64,000 nt of DNA from Dyadobacter arcticus (GCF_011762185.1 NZ_JAASQJ010000001.1:248001-312000), one strand, 5' to 3'; shown: positions 49,661 through 58,343, numbered from the stretch's first letter. Notes: generated by a model from the sequence alone, not told the origin. A program made the numbers and translations.

Positions 49661-50886
49661 ATAGATTATATCGCATGAACCTCTTTAAGATCAGCATTGC
49701 CAACTTGAAGGATAAGAAACTCAACAGCTTTTTAAGCGCTCTTTTGCTTACGCTTGGGATAGGCATGATTTCGCTGCTATTATTGCTAGACAGACAACTG
49801 GACGAACAATTTCGCAGAAATATAAGAGGGATTGATATGGTTGTAGGAGCGAAAGGCAGCCCGTTGCAATTGATCCTTTCCAGCATATATCAGATCGACG
49901 CACCTACCGGGAACGTTCCATTGACTGAGGTTAATTCTCTCAGAAAGAATCCCTTTGTGAAGACTGTAATTCCTCTTTCCATGGGCGATAGTTACCAGGG
50001 ATTTCGCATTGTAGGCACTACTCCAAAGTATGTTGAGCATTTTCAGGCGAAGGTCTTGGCAGGACAATTATATAATGCCTCCATGGAGGTTACCATTGGC
50101 AGCAAAGTCGCCAGGAATTCCAATTTGAAAATAGGAGATTTATTCTCGAGTTCTCACGGTTTGGATTCGAAGGGGAAAACCCATGGAAATAAAAAGTACA
50201 AGGTGACCGGCATATTTGAACCCAACGGAAGTGTGGTAGATCAACTAATTCTTACCCGACTTTCGAGCGTCTGGGATATTCATGAGCATGAGGAAGAATC
50301 TGGTTCGTCAAATCATATAAATGCTGAGCCGAACGAAGAAGATAAGCAGGTAACCAGTGCGCTGATACAGTTTAGGAACCCGATGGGCCTGCTCACGCTC
50401 CCGAGGCAGATCAATGAAAATACATCCATGCAAGCCGCCTTGCCCAGCATTGAAATCAATCGGTTATTTTCACTGCTCGGCGTAGGAATTGAAACACTCC
50501 GCGCCCTCGCACTTATCATCATTAGCATTGCCGGGGTAAGTGTTTTTATCTCATTATATAACTCTTTAAAAGAGAGGAAATACGAAATGGCGCTCATGCT
50601 ATCCATGGGGGCAACCCGATCCCGCCTATTTCTGATGCTTTTAATTGAAGGTGTATCCCTGGCGGTAATTGGCTTCTTTTCAGGAATCATTTTAAGTAGG
50701 CTGGGACTATGGCTATTCTCGAGGGCTGCGGAACAGGACTTCCACTATTCGTTGAGAGGTTTCAGCATCCTGCCAGAAGAAGTTTATTTGTTTGTTGTGG
50801 CTCTGGTGATAGGCGCAATTGCCGCGGCACTTCCGTCTCTAGGCATCTACAAATTGAATATTTCGCGTACACTGGCGGAGGAATGA
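49657..50886 (+). CDS. ABC transporter FtsX-like permease with histidine-rich loop
   Basis: The 409-residue protein is an FtsX/MacB-type permease: an N-terminal membrane helix (FLSALLLTLGIGMISLLLLL), a large periplasmic domain, and three C-terminal helices (ALALIIISIAGVSVFISLY, LMLLIEGVSLAVIGFFSGIIL, VYLFVVALVIGAIAAALPSLG). The periplasmic domain holds an acidic and histidine-rich loop at about residues 206-230 (DIHEHEEESGSSNHINAEPNEED), preceded by HGLDSKGKTHGNKK. The loop could bind a metal such as zinc. The ATG at 49657 overlaps the ATPase stop; the longer frame from 49543 only reads the ATPase gene in a second frame. Confidence 0.85.
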   Translation: MNRLYRMNLFKISIANLKDKKLNSFLSALLLTLGIGMISLLLLLDRQLDEQFRRNIRGIDMVVGAKGSPLQLILSSIYQIDAPTGNVPLTEVNSLRKNPFVKTVIPLSMGDSYQGFRIVGTTPKYVEHFQAKVLAGQLYNASMEVTIGSKVARNSNLKIGDLFSSSHGLDSKGKTHGNKKYKVTGIFEPNGSVVDQLILTRLSSVWDIHEHEEESGSSNHINAEPNEEDKQVTSALIQFRNPMGLLTLPRQINENTSMQAALPSIEINRLFSLLGVGIETLRALALIIISIAGVSVFISLYNSLKERKYEMALMLSMGATRSRLFLMLLIEGVSLAVIGFFSGIILSRLGLWLFSRAAEQDFHYSLRGFSILPEEVYLFVVALVIGAIAAALPSLGIYKLNISRTLAEE

Positions 50887-50895
50887 TAATGTACG

Positions 50896-50903
50896 TACTT
50901 TTG
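50896..50903 (+). promoter_or_regulatory. -7 element before the DUF3299-like gene
   Basis: TACTTTTG fits TAnnTTTG; a CTG lies 21 bases upstream as a weak -33. The predicted start near 50910 leaves about 38 bases before the ATG at 50948, so this gene may have its own promoter next to the ABC genes. Confidence 0.4.
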
Positions 50904-50947
50904 TCTGGGTTTTTAACACCTTGTAAAACAAAGTAAATTGACCGCTA

Positions 50948-51400
50948 ATGAAATTGTTGAGGATTGCCCTATTCATTGCTTGCATTTCCTTTTTATGCGC
51001 GTTCCGGCCTGCCGGGGAGCCTGTGAAAGTAACCTGGGAAATTTTAAGGGATGTTACTTTTAAGAAGAAATGGTATGCGGAAGAATCCATATATATGCTT
51101 CACCCAACCTTTGGGCCAAGCGTCCAAAAACTAAAAAACCAGCAGGTATCAATTACTGGCTACATATTGCCGATCGATCTGGATGCAAACTTATATGTGC
51201 TTTCTGCATTTCCGTTCAGTGCCTGTTTTTTCTGCGGAGGTGCTGGTCCTGAAACAGTTATGACTTTAAATTTCAAAAAGAAGGATAGTCGTAAATTCAA
51301 AACGGATGAACGTCTGACGTTTACTGGTACACTGAAACTCAATGCAGACGACATTTACCAAATGAATTACATCCTGGACGCGGCTGAAATCGCAGACTGA
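50948..51400 (+). CDS. Secreted DUF3299-like protein with CxxC motif
   Basis: The 150-residue protein has a signal peptide (MKLLRIALFIACISFLCAF), then KVTWEILRDVTFKKKW, VSITGYILPIDLDANLYVLSAFPFSACFFCGGAGPETVM and a beta tail. The segment GYILPID... and a cysteine motif at Cys93 and Cys96 (ACFFCGGAGPE) resemble the DUF3299 family, where the place of CFFC is usually taken by a CIHVPPPP motif. The CxxC could bind a metal. It follows an ABC ATPase and permease on the same strand, a neighbourhood reported for zinc-linked FtsX-type ABC systems. The family assignment is by eye. Confidence 0.65.
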   Translation: MKLLRIALFIACISFLCAFRPAGEPVKVTWEILRDVTFKKKWYAEESIYMLHPTFGPSVQKLKNQQVSITGYILPIDLDANLYVLSAFPFSACFFCGGAGPETVMTLNFKKKDSRKFKTDERLTFTGTLKLNADDIYQMNYILDAAEIAD

Positions 51401-51401
51401 C

Positions 51402-52487
51402 TTAAATACCAATCAGCCGCCAGACTCCTGAGATAAAAAATAAAACCAGCCCGACGGGGGTTAGAACTTTCCAGCCCAAATACATTAGCTGATCTACGCG
51501 AAGCCTTGGAAGCGTCCAACGTGCCCACATTTGGATAAGAATTCCAAACATTGCCTTACTCAGAATCCAGAAAATCCCCGTAATATATCCGAACCAGGTT
51601 CCGGGCTCGCCGCTGGTCCAATCTGCAAGCCGGAGAGGCCCGATGTTGGGAAAAGGCGTATTCCAGCCTCCCAAAAAAAGAATTGCTCCCAATAAGCAAA
51701 CCAGCAGCATCATTCCATATTCGGATAGCATAAACAGCGCCCATCGCATACCCGAATATTCGGTATGGAATCCAGCAACCAATTCTGACTCGCCTTCTGG
51801 TAAATCAAATGGAGCGCGGTTACATTCCGCAAGAGAAGCAATGAAGAAAACAATGTAAGCAAGCAGGAGAAATGGATTTCGAATGATATTCCAAGACAAA
51901 AAGCCTCCGACCGAAGTAACATCTACCCCAAGTTTTCTCATTCCAAAAAGATATATGGTATCTGATGAATAAATGCCCTGCTGCTGGCTTATAATTTGCA
52001 AATCAAGCGTTTGTGTTAGCATTACTACGCAAAGAATAGACAAACCTAGTGGTATCTCATAAGAAATAATCTGAGCAACTGCACGCATGGCGCCAAACAA
52101 GGCAAATTTATTGTTTGACCCCCATCCTGCCATTAATAACCCAACGACGTCAATTGAAACAATGGTTAAAAGGAAAAAAACGCCTACGGCTGCTCCTGAG
52201 CCTCCCAGGTCTGGCGCGAGCGGAACAACTGCAAAACCTGCGAAAACCGAAATGAAAATTACAAGAGGTGCTGTAAGGAATAACGGACGGTCGGCAGCCT
52301 TCGGAACAATATCTTCTTTTTGAAGCAACTTCAGAAGATCGGCAAATAGCTGCAACAATCCCCATTTACCAACCTCCATCGGCCCCATCCGGTCTTGAAT
52401 GAAAGCAGAAACTTTCCGTTCCAGATATACGCCGATCACTACGAAACCAGGGACAAAAAGGAGGAAAAAGATCAGTGTAAATGGCAT
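51402..52487 (-). CDS. nuoH: NADH-quinone oxidoreductase subunit H
   Basis: NuoH is the membrane subunit of complex I that links the quinone site to the proton pumps. The 361-residue protein is strongly hydrophobic with about eight helices. Landmarks are ERKVSAFIQDRMGPMEVGKWGLLQLFADLLKLLQKEDIVP, the loop AFFIASLAECNRAPFDLPEGESELVAGFHTEYSGMRWALFMLSEY, and RVDQLMYLGWKVLTP. All are family motifs. No other nuo gene lies near; the neighbours are a DUF3299-like gene and gldB. Complex I genes in this lineage are probably scattered. The ATG at 52487 gives MPFTLIFFLLFVPGFVVIGVYLERK. Confidence 0.95.
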   Translation of the reverse strand: MPFTLIFFLLFVPGFVVIGVYLERKVSAFIQDRMGPMEVGKWGLLQLFADLLKLLQKEDIVPKAADRPLFLTAPLVIFISVFAGFAVVPLAPDLGGSGAAVGVFFLLTIVSIDVVGLLMAGWGSNNKFALFGAMRAVAQIISYEIPLGLSILCVVMLTQTLDLQIISQQQGIYSSDTIYLFGMRKLGVDVTSVGGFLSWNIIRNPFLLLAYIVFFIASLAECNRAPFDLPEGESELVAGFHTEYSGMRWALFMLSEYGMMLLVCLLGAILFLGGWNTPFPNIGPLRLADWTSGEPGTWFGYITGIFWILSKAMFGILIQMWARWTLPRLRVDQLMYLGWKVLTPVGLVLFFISGVWRLIGI

Positions 52488-52535
52488 TAACGGCTATTGA
52501 GGTATAATTTGATGCTACAAAACTAGTCAAAAAAC

Positions 52536-53546
52536 TTACTGTTCTTCGTCCGGTTGCCCTTTATATCCCGATTCCTGTAAGATCCTTGGCGCATTGTCAA
52601 TTTCCATTAATTGGGGCAAAGTAACTTCCGGATTTTCTGCTACATATCTGCTTACAATCCGCCATCCAATCCATCTCGCAATAGCGCCAGGGATCTTCGC
52701 CCCGATTTCAGAGGTAAACGGGCGCTCCTCAATAAATTTTCTTTTGATCAGATCACTCTTTTCGTATAGTAATTTACTGGCGATAAAATAGCTCCATATC
52801 TGCTGCTGACTGTTATAGGTACGACCCAGATTTTCTTCTGAATAACCCACAATAAGGCTGTCTGGCGTTTCCGGCATAATTTGTTTTACAAATTCATACC
52901 CTTTCCCGTAGCCAATCATATCTGCCAACATCGTCTGGTCTCCCAAGTTTATCCTGTTGAATTGATTTGATTCGAAAAAAAGGATTGAAGGTACAATGTA
53001 CTCTTTCTGATAACGTCTGAGTTGGTAATCGAAAACATTGGGCCGGTATCGTGCAGCTGGCCCTCCAAAATAGTCCAAGCCAATGATAATTAGAGAGTCG
53101 GAAATATAGAGATCGTTGCCAGTGAAACCAGTAACCATAAACTGTATCTTGGGAACATTAAATCCGGGATAGTAGTATCTAATTTGCCTAAAAGCCTTGG
53201 ACAAAGGTTTTAATATGGTCTCGTCCCTGCTCCCAATTAAGGAATCCAATTGATTTCGGAAAGATTGAAAATCAGGGTTTTGAGAAATACTGAAAAGTTG
53301 CTGAGCCAATTGGGTTGAATCAACAGACGAATCGGCAAAGTAAAACTTGGTCAAGGAGGGGTGCTTTTTAAGAAAACCTTGAACTTCGTCCACCGATTTA
53401 CAGGCGAAAAATTCCTGGTCAAGATTTTCGGAAACCAAATTTGATACGGTCGAACTGTTATCAGCTTCCTGTGTTTTGTCTGTATTGCAGGAAAATGAAA
53501 TTACCACTAAAAATATCATGATGGTAAAGCCTTTGAAATAAAGCAT
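52536..53546 (-). CDS. gldB: GldB-like gliding-motility lipoprotein
   Basis: The 336-residue protein resembles GldB, an essential lipoprotein of gliding motility and type IX secretion-linked machinery in Bacteroidetes. From the ATG at 53546 the signal reads MLYFKGFTIMIFLVVISFSC, with a lipobox at the final Cys. The body has LKKHPSLTKFYFADS, FPGFNVPKIQFMVTG-like (YYPGFNVPKIQFMVTGF), DSLIIIGLDYFGGPAARYRP and WSYFIASKLLYEKSDL. Other ATGs at 53609, 53567 and 53519 exist. It diverges from the SDR gene with a very short gap. GldB alone does not prove gliding, but it is consistent with a motile or secreting organism. Confidence 0.82.
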   Translation of the reverse strand: MLYFKGFTIMIFLVVISFSCNTDKTQEADNSSTVSNLVSENLDQEFFACKSVDEVQGFLKKHPSLTKFYFADSSVDSTQLAQQLFSISQNPDFQSFRNQLDSLIGSRDETILKPLSKAFRQIRYYYPGFNVPKIQFMVTGFTGNDLYISDSLIIIGLDYFGGPAARYRPNVFDYQLRRYQKEYIVPSILFFESNQFNRINLGDQTMLADMIGYGKGYEFVKQIMPETPDSLIVGYSEENLGRTYNSQQQIWSYFIASKLLYEKSDLIKRKFIEERPFTSEIGAKIPGAIARWIGWRIVSRYVAENPEVTLPQLMEIDNAPRILQESGYKGQPDEEQ

Positions 53547-53565
53547 TCGATAGAAAATGGGTAAC

Positions 53566-54444
53566 ATGATAGACCAAGGTTCAAAAATAGAAAGAAAAAG
53601 ATTAAGCATTCTGGGATGCGGCTGGCTGGGATTTCCCCTAGCTCAACGTTTGCAACAGGAGCATAGTACGTGGAAAATCGCAGGCAGCACTACTTCTTCT
53701 TCCAACCTGGGAAAATTTGAAGCCAATGGAATCGAGGGCTATTTATTGGATCTTACGCCCGATTTTGCGACAGACCAAACACAATTAGACGCATTTTTTA
53801 ATGCAGATACATTGATCATTTCCCTGCCGCCGCGGTTGACCAAAAACGAGCCGGGATTTTATCCAAAACAAATTGAAGTAGTTGCACGAGAAATAGAAAA
53901 GTCGACAGTTAAAGAGGTGATCTTCATCAGTTCTACAGGAATATATCCAGAGCTGAATCGGATTGTTAAAGAAGAAGACGTTTCCGCTCCTGAAAATTCT
54001 CCATCACCAGACATGGTTTTGGCGGAGAATATAGTTCAATCATTACGCCCGCTGAGAATGGTTACGATTCTCAGACTGGGAGGTTTATTGGGCCATAATC
54101 GTATTCCAGGAAAATATGTGAAAGGGCAAAAAAATATGTTAACTGGCTCAATTCCTGTTAATTACATTCATCGGGACGATGCCGTAGGCATTATACAACA
54201 TTTTCTTGAACATGGCCTTAAAAATGAAACCTTCAATATTGTTTCACCAATCCATCCCACGAGACGGGAAGTTTACGACGATTCATGCAAAAGGTTTGGC
54301 TGGGAAGCCCCGACTTACATTCAGCCTGAAATCAGCCCTGATTTTAAGATAATTTCGAATGAAAAATTTGAAAACCATTACTCTTATAGCTATCTGTTTC
54401 CCAATCCTTTGCAATTCTTTTATAGTCTTGAAGACAAAGCTTAG
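53566..54444 (+). CDS. SDR/epimerase-like NAD(P)-binding protein
   Basis: The 292-residue protein is an extended SDR-like protein of the YeeZ type. The start from the ATG at 53566 reads MIDQGSKIERKRLSILGCGWLGFPLAQRLQQE with a glycine-rich dinucleotide loop. The rest has LIISLPPRLTKNEPGFYPKQIEVVAREI, VIFISSTGIYPELNR and LRLGGLLGHNRIPG, as in nucleoside-diphosphate-sugar epimerase-like proteins. The canonical Tyr-Lys pair is not obvious. Its substrate is unknown. It is divergent from gldB, with about 20 bases between the two starts, and ends at a strong bidirectional terminator shared with the TlpA-type gene. Confidence 0.82.
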   Translation: MIDQGSKIERKRLSILGCGWLGFPLAQRLQQEHSTWKIAGSTTSSSNLGKFEANGIEGYLLDLTPDFATDQTQLDAFFNADTLIISLPPRLTKNEPGFYPKQIEVVAREIEKSTVKEVIFISSTGIYPELNRIVKEEDVSAPENSPSPDMVLAENIVQSLRPLRMVTILRLGGLLGHNRIPGKYVKGQKNMLTGSIPVNYIHRDDAVGIIQHFLEHGLKNETFNIVSPIHPTRREVYDDSCKRFGWEAPTYIQPEISPDFKIISNEKFENHYSYSYLFPNPLQFFYSLEDKA

Positions 54445-54453
54445 ATTTTATCT

Positions 54454-54495
54454 AATGCAAAAAATCCGCAGGTAGCCCCGCGGATTTTTTGCATT
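54454..54495. terminator. Strong bidirectional terminator
   Basis: A perfect 16-base inverted repeat (54454-54469 with 54480-54495) with a ten-base loop carries A and T runs on both arms. It stops both the SDR gene (plus) and the TlpA-type gene (minus). Confidence 0.95.
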
Positions 54496-54514
54496 ATTTT
54501 AACCAAAGTAAATA

Positions 54515-55675
54515 TTACTGAGCTCCCAGCAACTCGGTCAATTTGCTTTCCAAGGCTGGGCCTCTCAGGTCTTTTGCTATAATCTTCCCATCCTTATCTA
54601 TTAAAAAGGTCGCGGGAATGGCGTTTACACCATATGCTTGCGCAACTCCTGACTTCCATTTTTTCAATTCCGATCCATGCTGCCATTTGAGGTTATCCCT
54701 GCTAATTGCTGTTTTCCAGGCTTTCTCATTATCGTCTAGTGATACCCCATATATATCAAAGCCTTTGTCCTTAAACTTATCATACATTCGTACGACATTC
54801 GGATTTTCCATCCGGCAAGGCCCGCACCAGGATGCCCAAAAATCAATCAACACAAATTTTCCGCGTAAAGATGACAAGGCAACAGGTTGCCCCTCAGGAC
54901 TGTTCAATGTAAAATCCGGCGCTACTTCACCTACCGCAAGCCCAGCAATTCTTTTAATCTGGCCAATAAATCCTTTTGCGAGCGTTGGTAAAGGTTCTAC
55001 TTTTCCATAGTCGTCAGCCAATTTTCTTAATGTTTCAAGATCGTTCTCAGGTCTTAAAAAATTATTGGCCGTAAAAAGCGCCACCAGGGATGTACCCATT
55101 TCTGGAATTAATTTCTTTATCACATTTAGCCGCTCCTGATCAGCCCTTGCAAACGACTGCTGAATTTCCGCAATTTTCTTAGAATCCTTTTTCTCTTCCG
55201 CAGCGGCATAGTCCTCATTCCATTTTGTCACTTTCGCCGCAAAACTCTGCATGAGCTGGTCTATTTGCGCATAATATTCCATGTTTTTGGACCCTGAAAC
55301 CTCAGCTTTACCACCATTGCCTTTGCTATCTTTTCCGGTACCATCTGCCGACACGATGAAATTTTCACCCCCTTCTACCAGCAAAATTACCTTCTGACGA
55401 TCTGCAATGTTCAGAGAAAAAAAGCTGCCGCGATCCTTTTCAGTTCCCTTTAGCGCGAAACTGCCATCTGCCGCAAGCTGTGTAGAATCGATTTTTATGG
55501 AGGATCCACCCGAAATTGATACAAGCAAGATAACTTTTTCGCCTTTTGACCCGTTTTTAACCTTGCCTGAAACTGTGAAAGCCTTCGGCGAAAGCTGAGC
55601 CATTGATTGAAGGCTCAAGAAAACAACATTTATTACTAAGAAACTCTGTTTGATAAAACCCTTCATATTCTTCAA
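54515..55675 (-). CDS. TlpA-type thiol-disulfide protein with DUF4369-like N-terminal domain
   Basis: The 386-residue protein has a signal peptide (cleaved near SMAQ) and an N-terminal DUF4369-like beta domain (about 30-130), then a helical linker rich in lysine and glutamate. The C-terminal domain (250-386) is a thioredoxin fold of the TlpA/AhpC type with the active site FWASWCGPCRMENPNVV, where Cys284 and Cys287 are the reactive pair, and then YGVSLDDNEKAW and INAIPATFLIDKDGKIIAK. It is a periplasmic disulfide reductase or peroxiredoxin-like protein typical of Bacteroidetes. The partner is unknown. It shares a terminator with the converging SDR gene. Confidence 0.9.
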   Translation of the reverse strand: MKNMKGFIKQSFLVINVVFLSLQSMAQLSPKAFTVSGKVKNGSKGEKVILLVSISGGSSIKIDSTQLAADGSFALKGTEKDRGSFFSLNIADRQKVILLVEGGENFIVSADGTGKDSKGNGGKAEVSGSKNMEYYAQIDQLMQSFAAKVTKWNEDYAAAEEKKDSKKIAEIQQSFARADQERLNVIKKLIPEMGTSLVALFTANNFLRPENDLETLRKLADDYGKVEPLPTLAKGFIGQIKRIAGLAVGEVAPDFTLNSPEGQPVALSSLRGKFVLIDFWASWCGPCRMENPNVVRMYDKFKDKGFDIYGVSLDDNEKAWKTAISRDNLKWQHGSELKKWKSGVAQAYGVNAIPATFLIDKDGKIIAKDLRGPALESKLTELLGAQ

Positions 55676-55695
55676 AGCTGATTAATTATGTGTGG

Positions 55696-57192
55696 CTAAC
55701 TTAGTTTCCGTGCAAGCAATTGATTGACCATTTTCGGGTCAGCCGTATTATTTGATTTCTTCATCACTTCCCCGACAAACAGCCCAATCAATCCCTTTTT
55801 CCCTTTTTTATATGCTGTTACCTTATCTTGCATGGAGCTAATAACCTCATCTACCAACGATTCGAGCTCATTTGTATTGCTGTTTTGTAACCAGTTATTT
55901 GCCGTCGCAATGTCCAAAGGCGCGCGGTCTGGCTCATTCAAAAGTATAGGGAAAATTTTCTGCGAAGCAACCGAATGACTCACAACACCCGATTCACTCA
56001 ATGCTATCAAGGCAGCCAGATTTGTCGGATTCATTTGAAACAAATCAATATTGCTATCGTGTTCATTCAAATAAGATTTAACTGGTCCCATCAGCCAATT
56101 TGATACTGATTTGTAGGCATTTGTTAAAGCACAAACCGCCTCAAAATAAAGTGCAATTTCTCTGGTATCTGTCAGTACAATTGCGTCGTACACAGGGATA
56201 CCATATTGCTGAACGAATTTCTCACGCAGTTCCTGAGGCAATGCAGGCATAGCAGCTTTGATGCTCGCCAGCCATTCATCCGAAATAACAACCGGACTGA
56301 GGTCAGGATCAGGAAAGTAGCGGTAGTCGTTCATGGTTTCCTTCACACGCATGCCATATGTCTGACCACTTTCTACCTCAAACATTCTGGTTTCCTGTTG
56401 AACATCCTGATCGCCTTCCAGTAATGCTACCTGTCGTCGTTCCTCAAAATTGATTGCCCGCATCATATTGCGGATAGAGTTCATGTTCTTGATCTCCACC
56501 TTTGTTCCATATTCCGGCGCGCCTTTCTTACGAACTGAAACGTTCACATCGCAACGTAATGAGCCTTCTTCCATATTGCCATCACTGATTTGGAGATACC
56601 TCACTAGTCGCCGGATTTCTGTTACAAATGCTCCGGTTTCTTCCGCAGATCTTAAATCCGGCTCTGATACCATTTCGACAAGTGGTGTTCCGGCCCGGTT
56701 ATAATCCAGCAATGTTTCTGTGTAGCTCCCGTCATGGACTGATTTTCCCGCATCCTCTTCCAGGTGAATGTGATGAAAGCGGATTACTTTTTCAACGGTT
56801 TGACCGTCGGTATTTTTCGAAGATATTGTCACGCTGCCTTTATCACAGATCGGCTTTTTATCCTGGGAGATTTGGTAGCCCTTTGGGAGATCCGGATAAA
56901 AATAGTTTTTCCGGTCAAAGATGGTTTTTTTACTAATTGTGCATCCGCACGCCAGGCCGAGGCGGATCGCATATTCCACTGCCTTCTTATTGATTTTTGG
57001 TAAAGTCCCTGGAAGGGCCAATGTAAGTGGGCCAATATTGGTATTAGGCTCGGCCCCAAACACATTGCAATCCCTGGCAAATAACTTGGATTCGGTTAAG
57101 AGTTGACAATGTACTTCCAGCCCGATTACCGTTTCATAAGCGGCCAAAAGTTCATCTGTAATGTCAGAAGGACGCAATGCGTTTTGAATCAT
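55696..57192 (-). CDS. gatB: Asp-tRNA(Asn)/Glu-tRNA(Gln) amidotransferase subunit B
   Basis: GatB binds misacylated Glu-tRNA(Gln) or Asp-tRNA(Asn) and works with GatA and GatC to amidate it. The 498-residue protein has the signature motif ELAAYETVIGLEVHCQLLTESKLFARDCN-like (AAYETVIGLEVHCQLLTESK), LGLACGCTISKKTIFDRKNYFYPDLPKGYQISQ, and the catalytic-domain DYNRAGTPLVEMVSEPDLRS; the C-terminal YqeY-like domain ends KKSNNTADPKMVNQLL. GatA and GatC are not adjacent, as often in this phylum. The ATG at 57192 is 14 bases after a predicted -7-driven start. It is transcribed after the cytochrome c gene, which has its own terminator. Confidence 0.96.
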   Translation of the reverse strand: MIQNALRPSDITDELLAAYETVIGLEVHCQLLTESKLFARDCNVFGAEPNTNIGPLTLALPGTLPKINKKAVEYAIRLGLACGCTISKKTIFDRKNYFYPDLPKGYQISQDKKPICDKGSVTISSKNTDGQTVEKVIRFHHIHLEEDAGKSVHDGSYTETLLDYNRAGTPLVEMVSEPDLRSAEETGAFVTEIRRLVRYLQISDGNMEEGSLRCDVNVSVRKKGAPEYGTKVEIKNMNSIRNMMRAINFEERRQVALLEGDQDVQQETRMFEVESGQTYGMRVKETMNDYRYFPDPDLSPVVISDEWLASIKAAMPALPQELREKFVQQYGIPVYDAIVLTDTREIALYFEAVCALTNAYKSVSNWLMGPVKSYLNEHDSNIDLFQMNPTNLAALIALSESGVVSHSVASQKIFPILLNEPDRAPLDIATANNWLQNSNTNELESLVDEVISSMQDKVTAYKKGKKGLIGLFVGEVMKKSNNTADPKMVNQLLARKLS

Positions 57193-57212
57193 ATTTTATA
57201 CTAATGCTTTCA

Positions 57213-57220
57213 CAAAGATA
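57213..57220 (-). promoter_or_regulatory. -7 element for gatB
   Basis: TATCTTTG on the minus strand fits TAnnTTTG and lies directly after the cytochrome c terminator. The predicted start near 57206 leaves about 14 bases before the ATG at 57192. Confidence 0.45.
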
Positions 57221-57221
57221 C

Positions 57222-57256
57222 AAATACGGGCCGTCCATAGCATGAACGGCCCGTAT
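57222..57256 (-). terminator. Terminator hairpin after the cytochrome c gene
   Basis: A perfect 11-base stem (57224-57234 with 57246-57256) with an eleven-base loop is followed by only a short TTTGT on the minus strand, so termination may be weak. It lies 21 bases past the cytochrome c stop. Confidence 0.7.
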
Positions 57257-57277
57257 TTTCTAAACAAACGGAATGGC

Positions 57278-57865
57278 TTATAATGAGTTAATCCAGCTGG
57301 CAATTACGACGATTTCGGCTTTGGGAACGTGGGCCATAGGTGCCATGGGAGGATAACCGGGCCAATGCTCTGGCTTAGGATTATGTACCAGTTCTACTAT
57401 CTCGTCCGGACTATATTTCTTTTTAGCTACTTCCGAATAAGCAGGCCCGATTACCTTATCATATGCCTGGTGACATGCAAAACATGCGTGTTTGTTCAAC
57501 AAAGCTAAAACGTCGGCAGGCACAGGTTTACGTTTTGGTGCGGACGCAGGTGCAGCGGCGGACGTAGGCGTAGCGGCTGCCGTAGCCGTTGCAGCAACAG
57601 CAGCGCTGTCCCCAGTTTTTGCAGCACCTGAATCCGGAGAAGTGGCAGCAGGTGCCGGCGCGGCAACAGGAGCAGGTCTTTCGGGCTGATTTTTTCTATC
57701 GTTCTGAAGCTTGACAAGTGCAGTTTCTTCTCGCGATTTGCTGCCTGATCCGTAGTAGTGGTCATACTTATCGCGGTCTTCCTTTGAAGAACAACCGATG
57801 CAGAAGGAAACTGCCAGTACGATTAGTGCCCGGGAAGTGCTTTGTTTGAGTGTCATTGTTTTCAA
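57278..57865 (-). CDS. Lipoprotein c-type cytochrome with Ala/Pro-rich linker
   Basis: The 195-residue protein has a signal peptide and lipobox (CIGC, Cys25), then a charged stretch, an Ala/Pro-rich linker (about 62-115), and a C-terminal class I cytochrome c domain of about 80 residues with the heme site CFACH at 128-132. Met174 or Met177 (PPMAPM) is the probable sixth ligand. It is anchored to a membrane, probably facing the periplasm, and likely passes electrons to a terminal oxidase. The linker may act as a flexible arm. No oxidase gene lies near. It is upstream of gatB but has its own terminator. Confidence 0.86.
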   Translation of the reverse strand: MKTMTLKQSTSRALIVLAVSFCIGCSSKEDRDKYDHYYGSGSKSREETALVKLQNDRKNQPERPAPVAAPAPAATSPDSGAAKTGDSAAVAATATAAATPTSAAAPASAPKRKPVPADVLALLNKHACFACHQAYDKVIGPAYSEVAKKKYSPDEIVELVHNPKPEHWPGYPPMAPMAHVPKAEIVVIASWINSL

Positions 57866-58073
57866 TTTTAAGAATTTCCGCCAGATTAAGGTTTGATATT
57901 TAAATCATCATACGAAGAAAGTAAGTTTGCGTTAGATTTCCTTCTTATTGATGCCAGAAATTAGCAGCATTTTAGCTGGTCAACAACATTACCGTTTTGT
58001 ACTACAATGCATTACCCTGGGCTTTCGCAATTAAAAGTGCTCAAATTTTTATGCCTTATTTGACAGATATTAT

Positions 58074-58103
58074 TTTGATTAATATTAAATGTTGTTACTT
58101 TTG
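58074..58103 (+). promoter_or_regulatory. Bacteroidetes-type promoter for rpmG
   Basis: TTTG (58074-58077), then 18 bases, then TACTTTTG (58096-58103), is a near-perfect Bacteroidetes promoter. The predicted start near 58110 leaves about 24 bases before the rpmG ATG at 58134. Confidence 0.75.
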
Positions 58104-58133
58104 CACTCCTATTTGTAAAAACGAAGTAAAGCA

Positions 58134-58316
58134 ATGGCTAAGAAAGGTAATAGAGTACAGGTCATATTAGAATGCACAGAACAGAAACAAACCGGTGTTC
58201 CGGGAATGTCACGTTATGTGACTACAAAAAATCGGAAAAACACACCTGGCCGTATGGAATTGAAGAAATTCAATTCGTTTCTAAGACGCTATACTGTCCA
58301 CAAAGAGATCAAATAA
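58134..58316 (+). CDS. rpmG: 50S ribosomal protein L33 (zinc-free form)
   Basis: L33 (bL33) is a small large-subunit protein. The 60-residue sequence, [25 protein letters not shown] then [35 protein letters not shown], is plainly L33. The C+ form of L33 carries four zinc-binding cysteines; only one cysteine (ILECTEQ) is left, so this is the zinc-free C- form. It is preceded by a strong promoter and followed after 27 bases by DUF4295, ftsY and rimO. In most Bacteroidetes rpmB (L28) comes directly before rpmG, but here no L28 reading frame is seen upstream. Confidence 0.97.
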   Translation: MAKKGNRVQVILECTEQKQTGVPGMSRYVTTKNRKNTPGRMELKKFNSFLRRYTVHKEIK

Positions 58317-58343
58317 GGTTTTAAACTTTAACAATATACAGAC

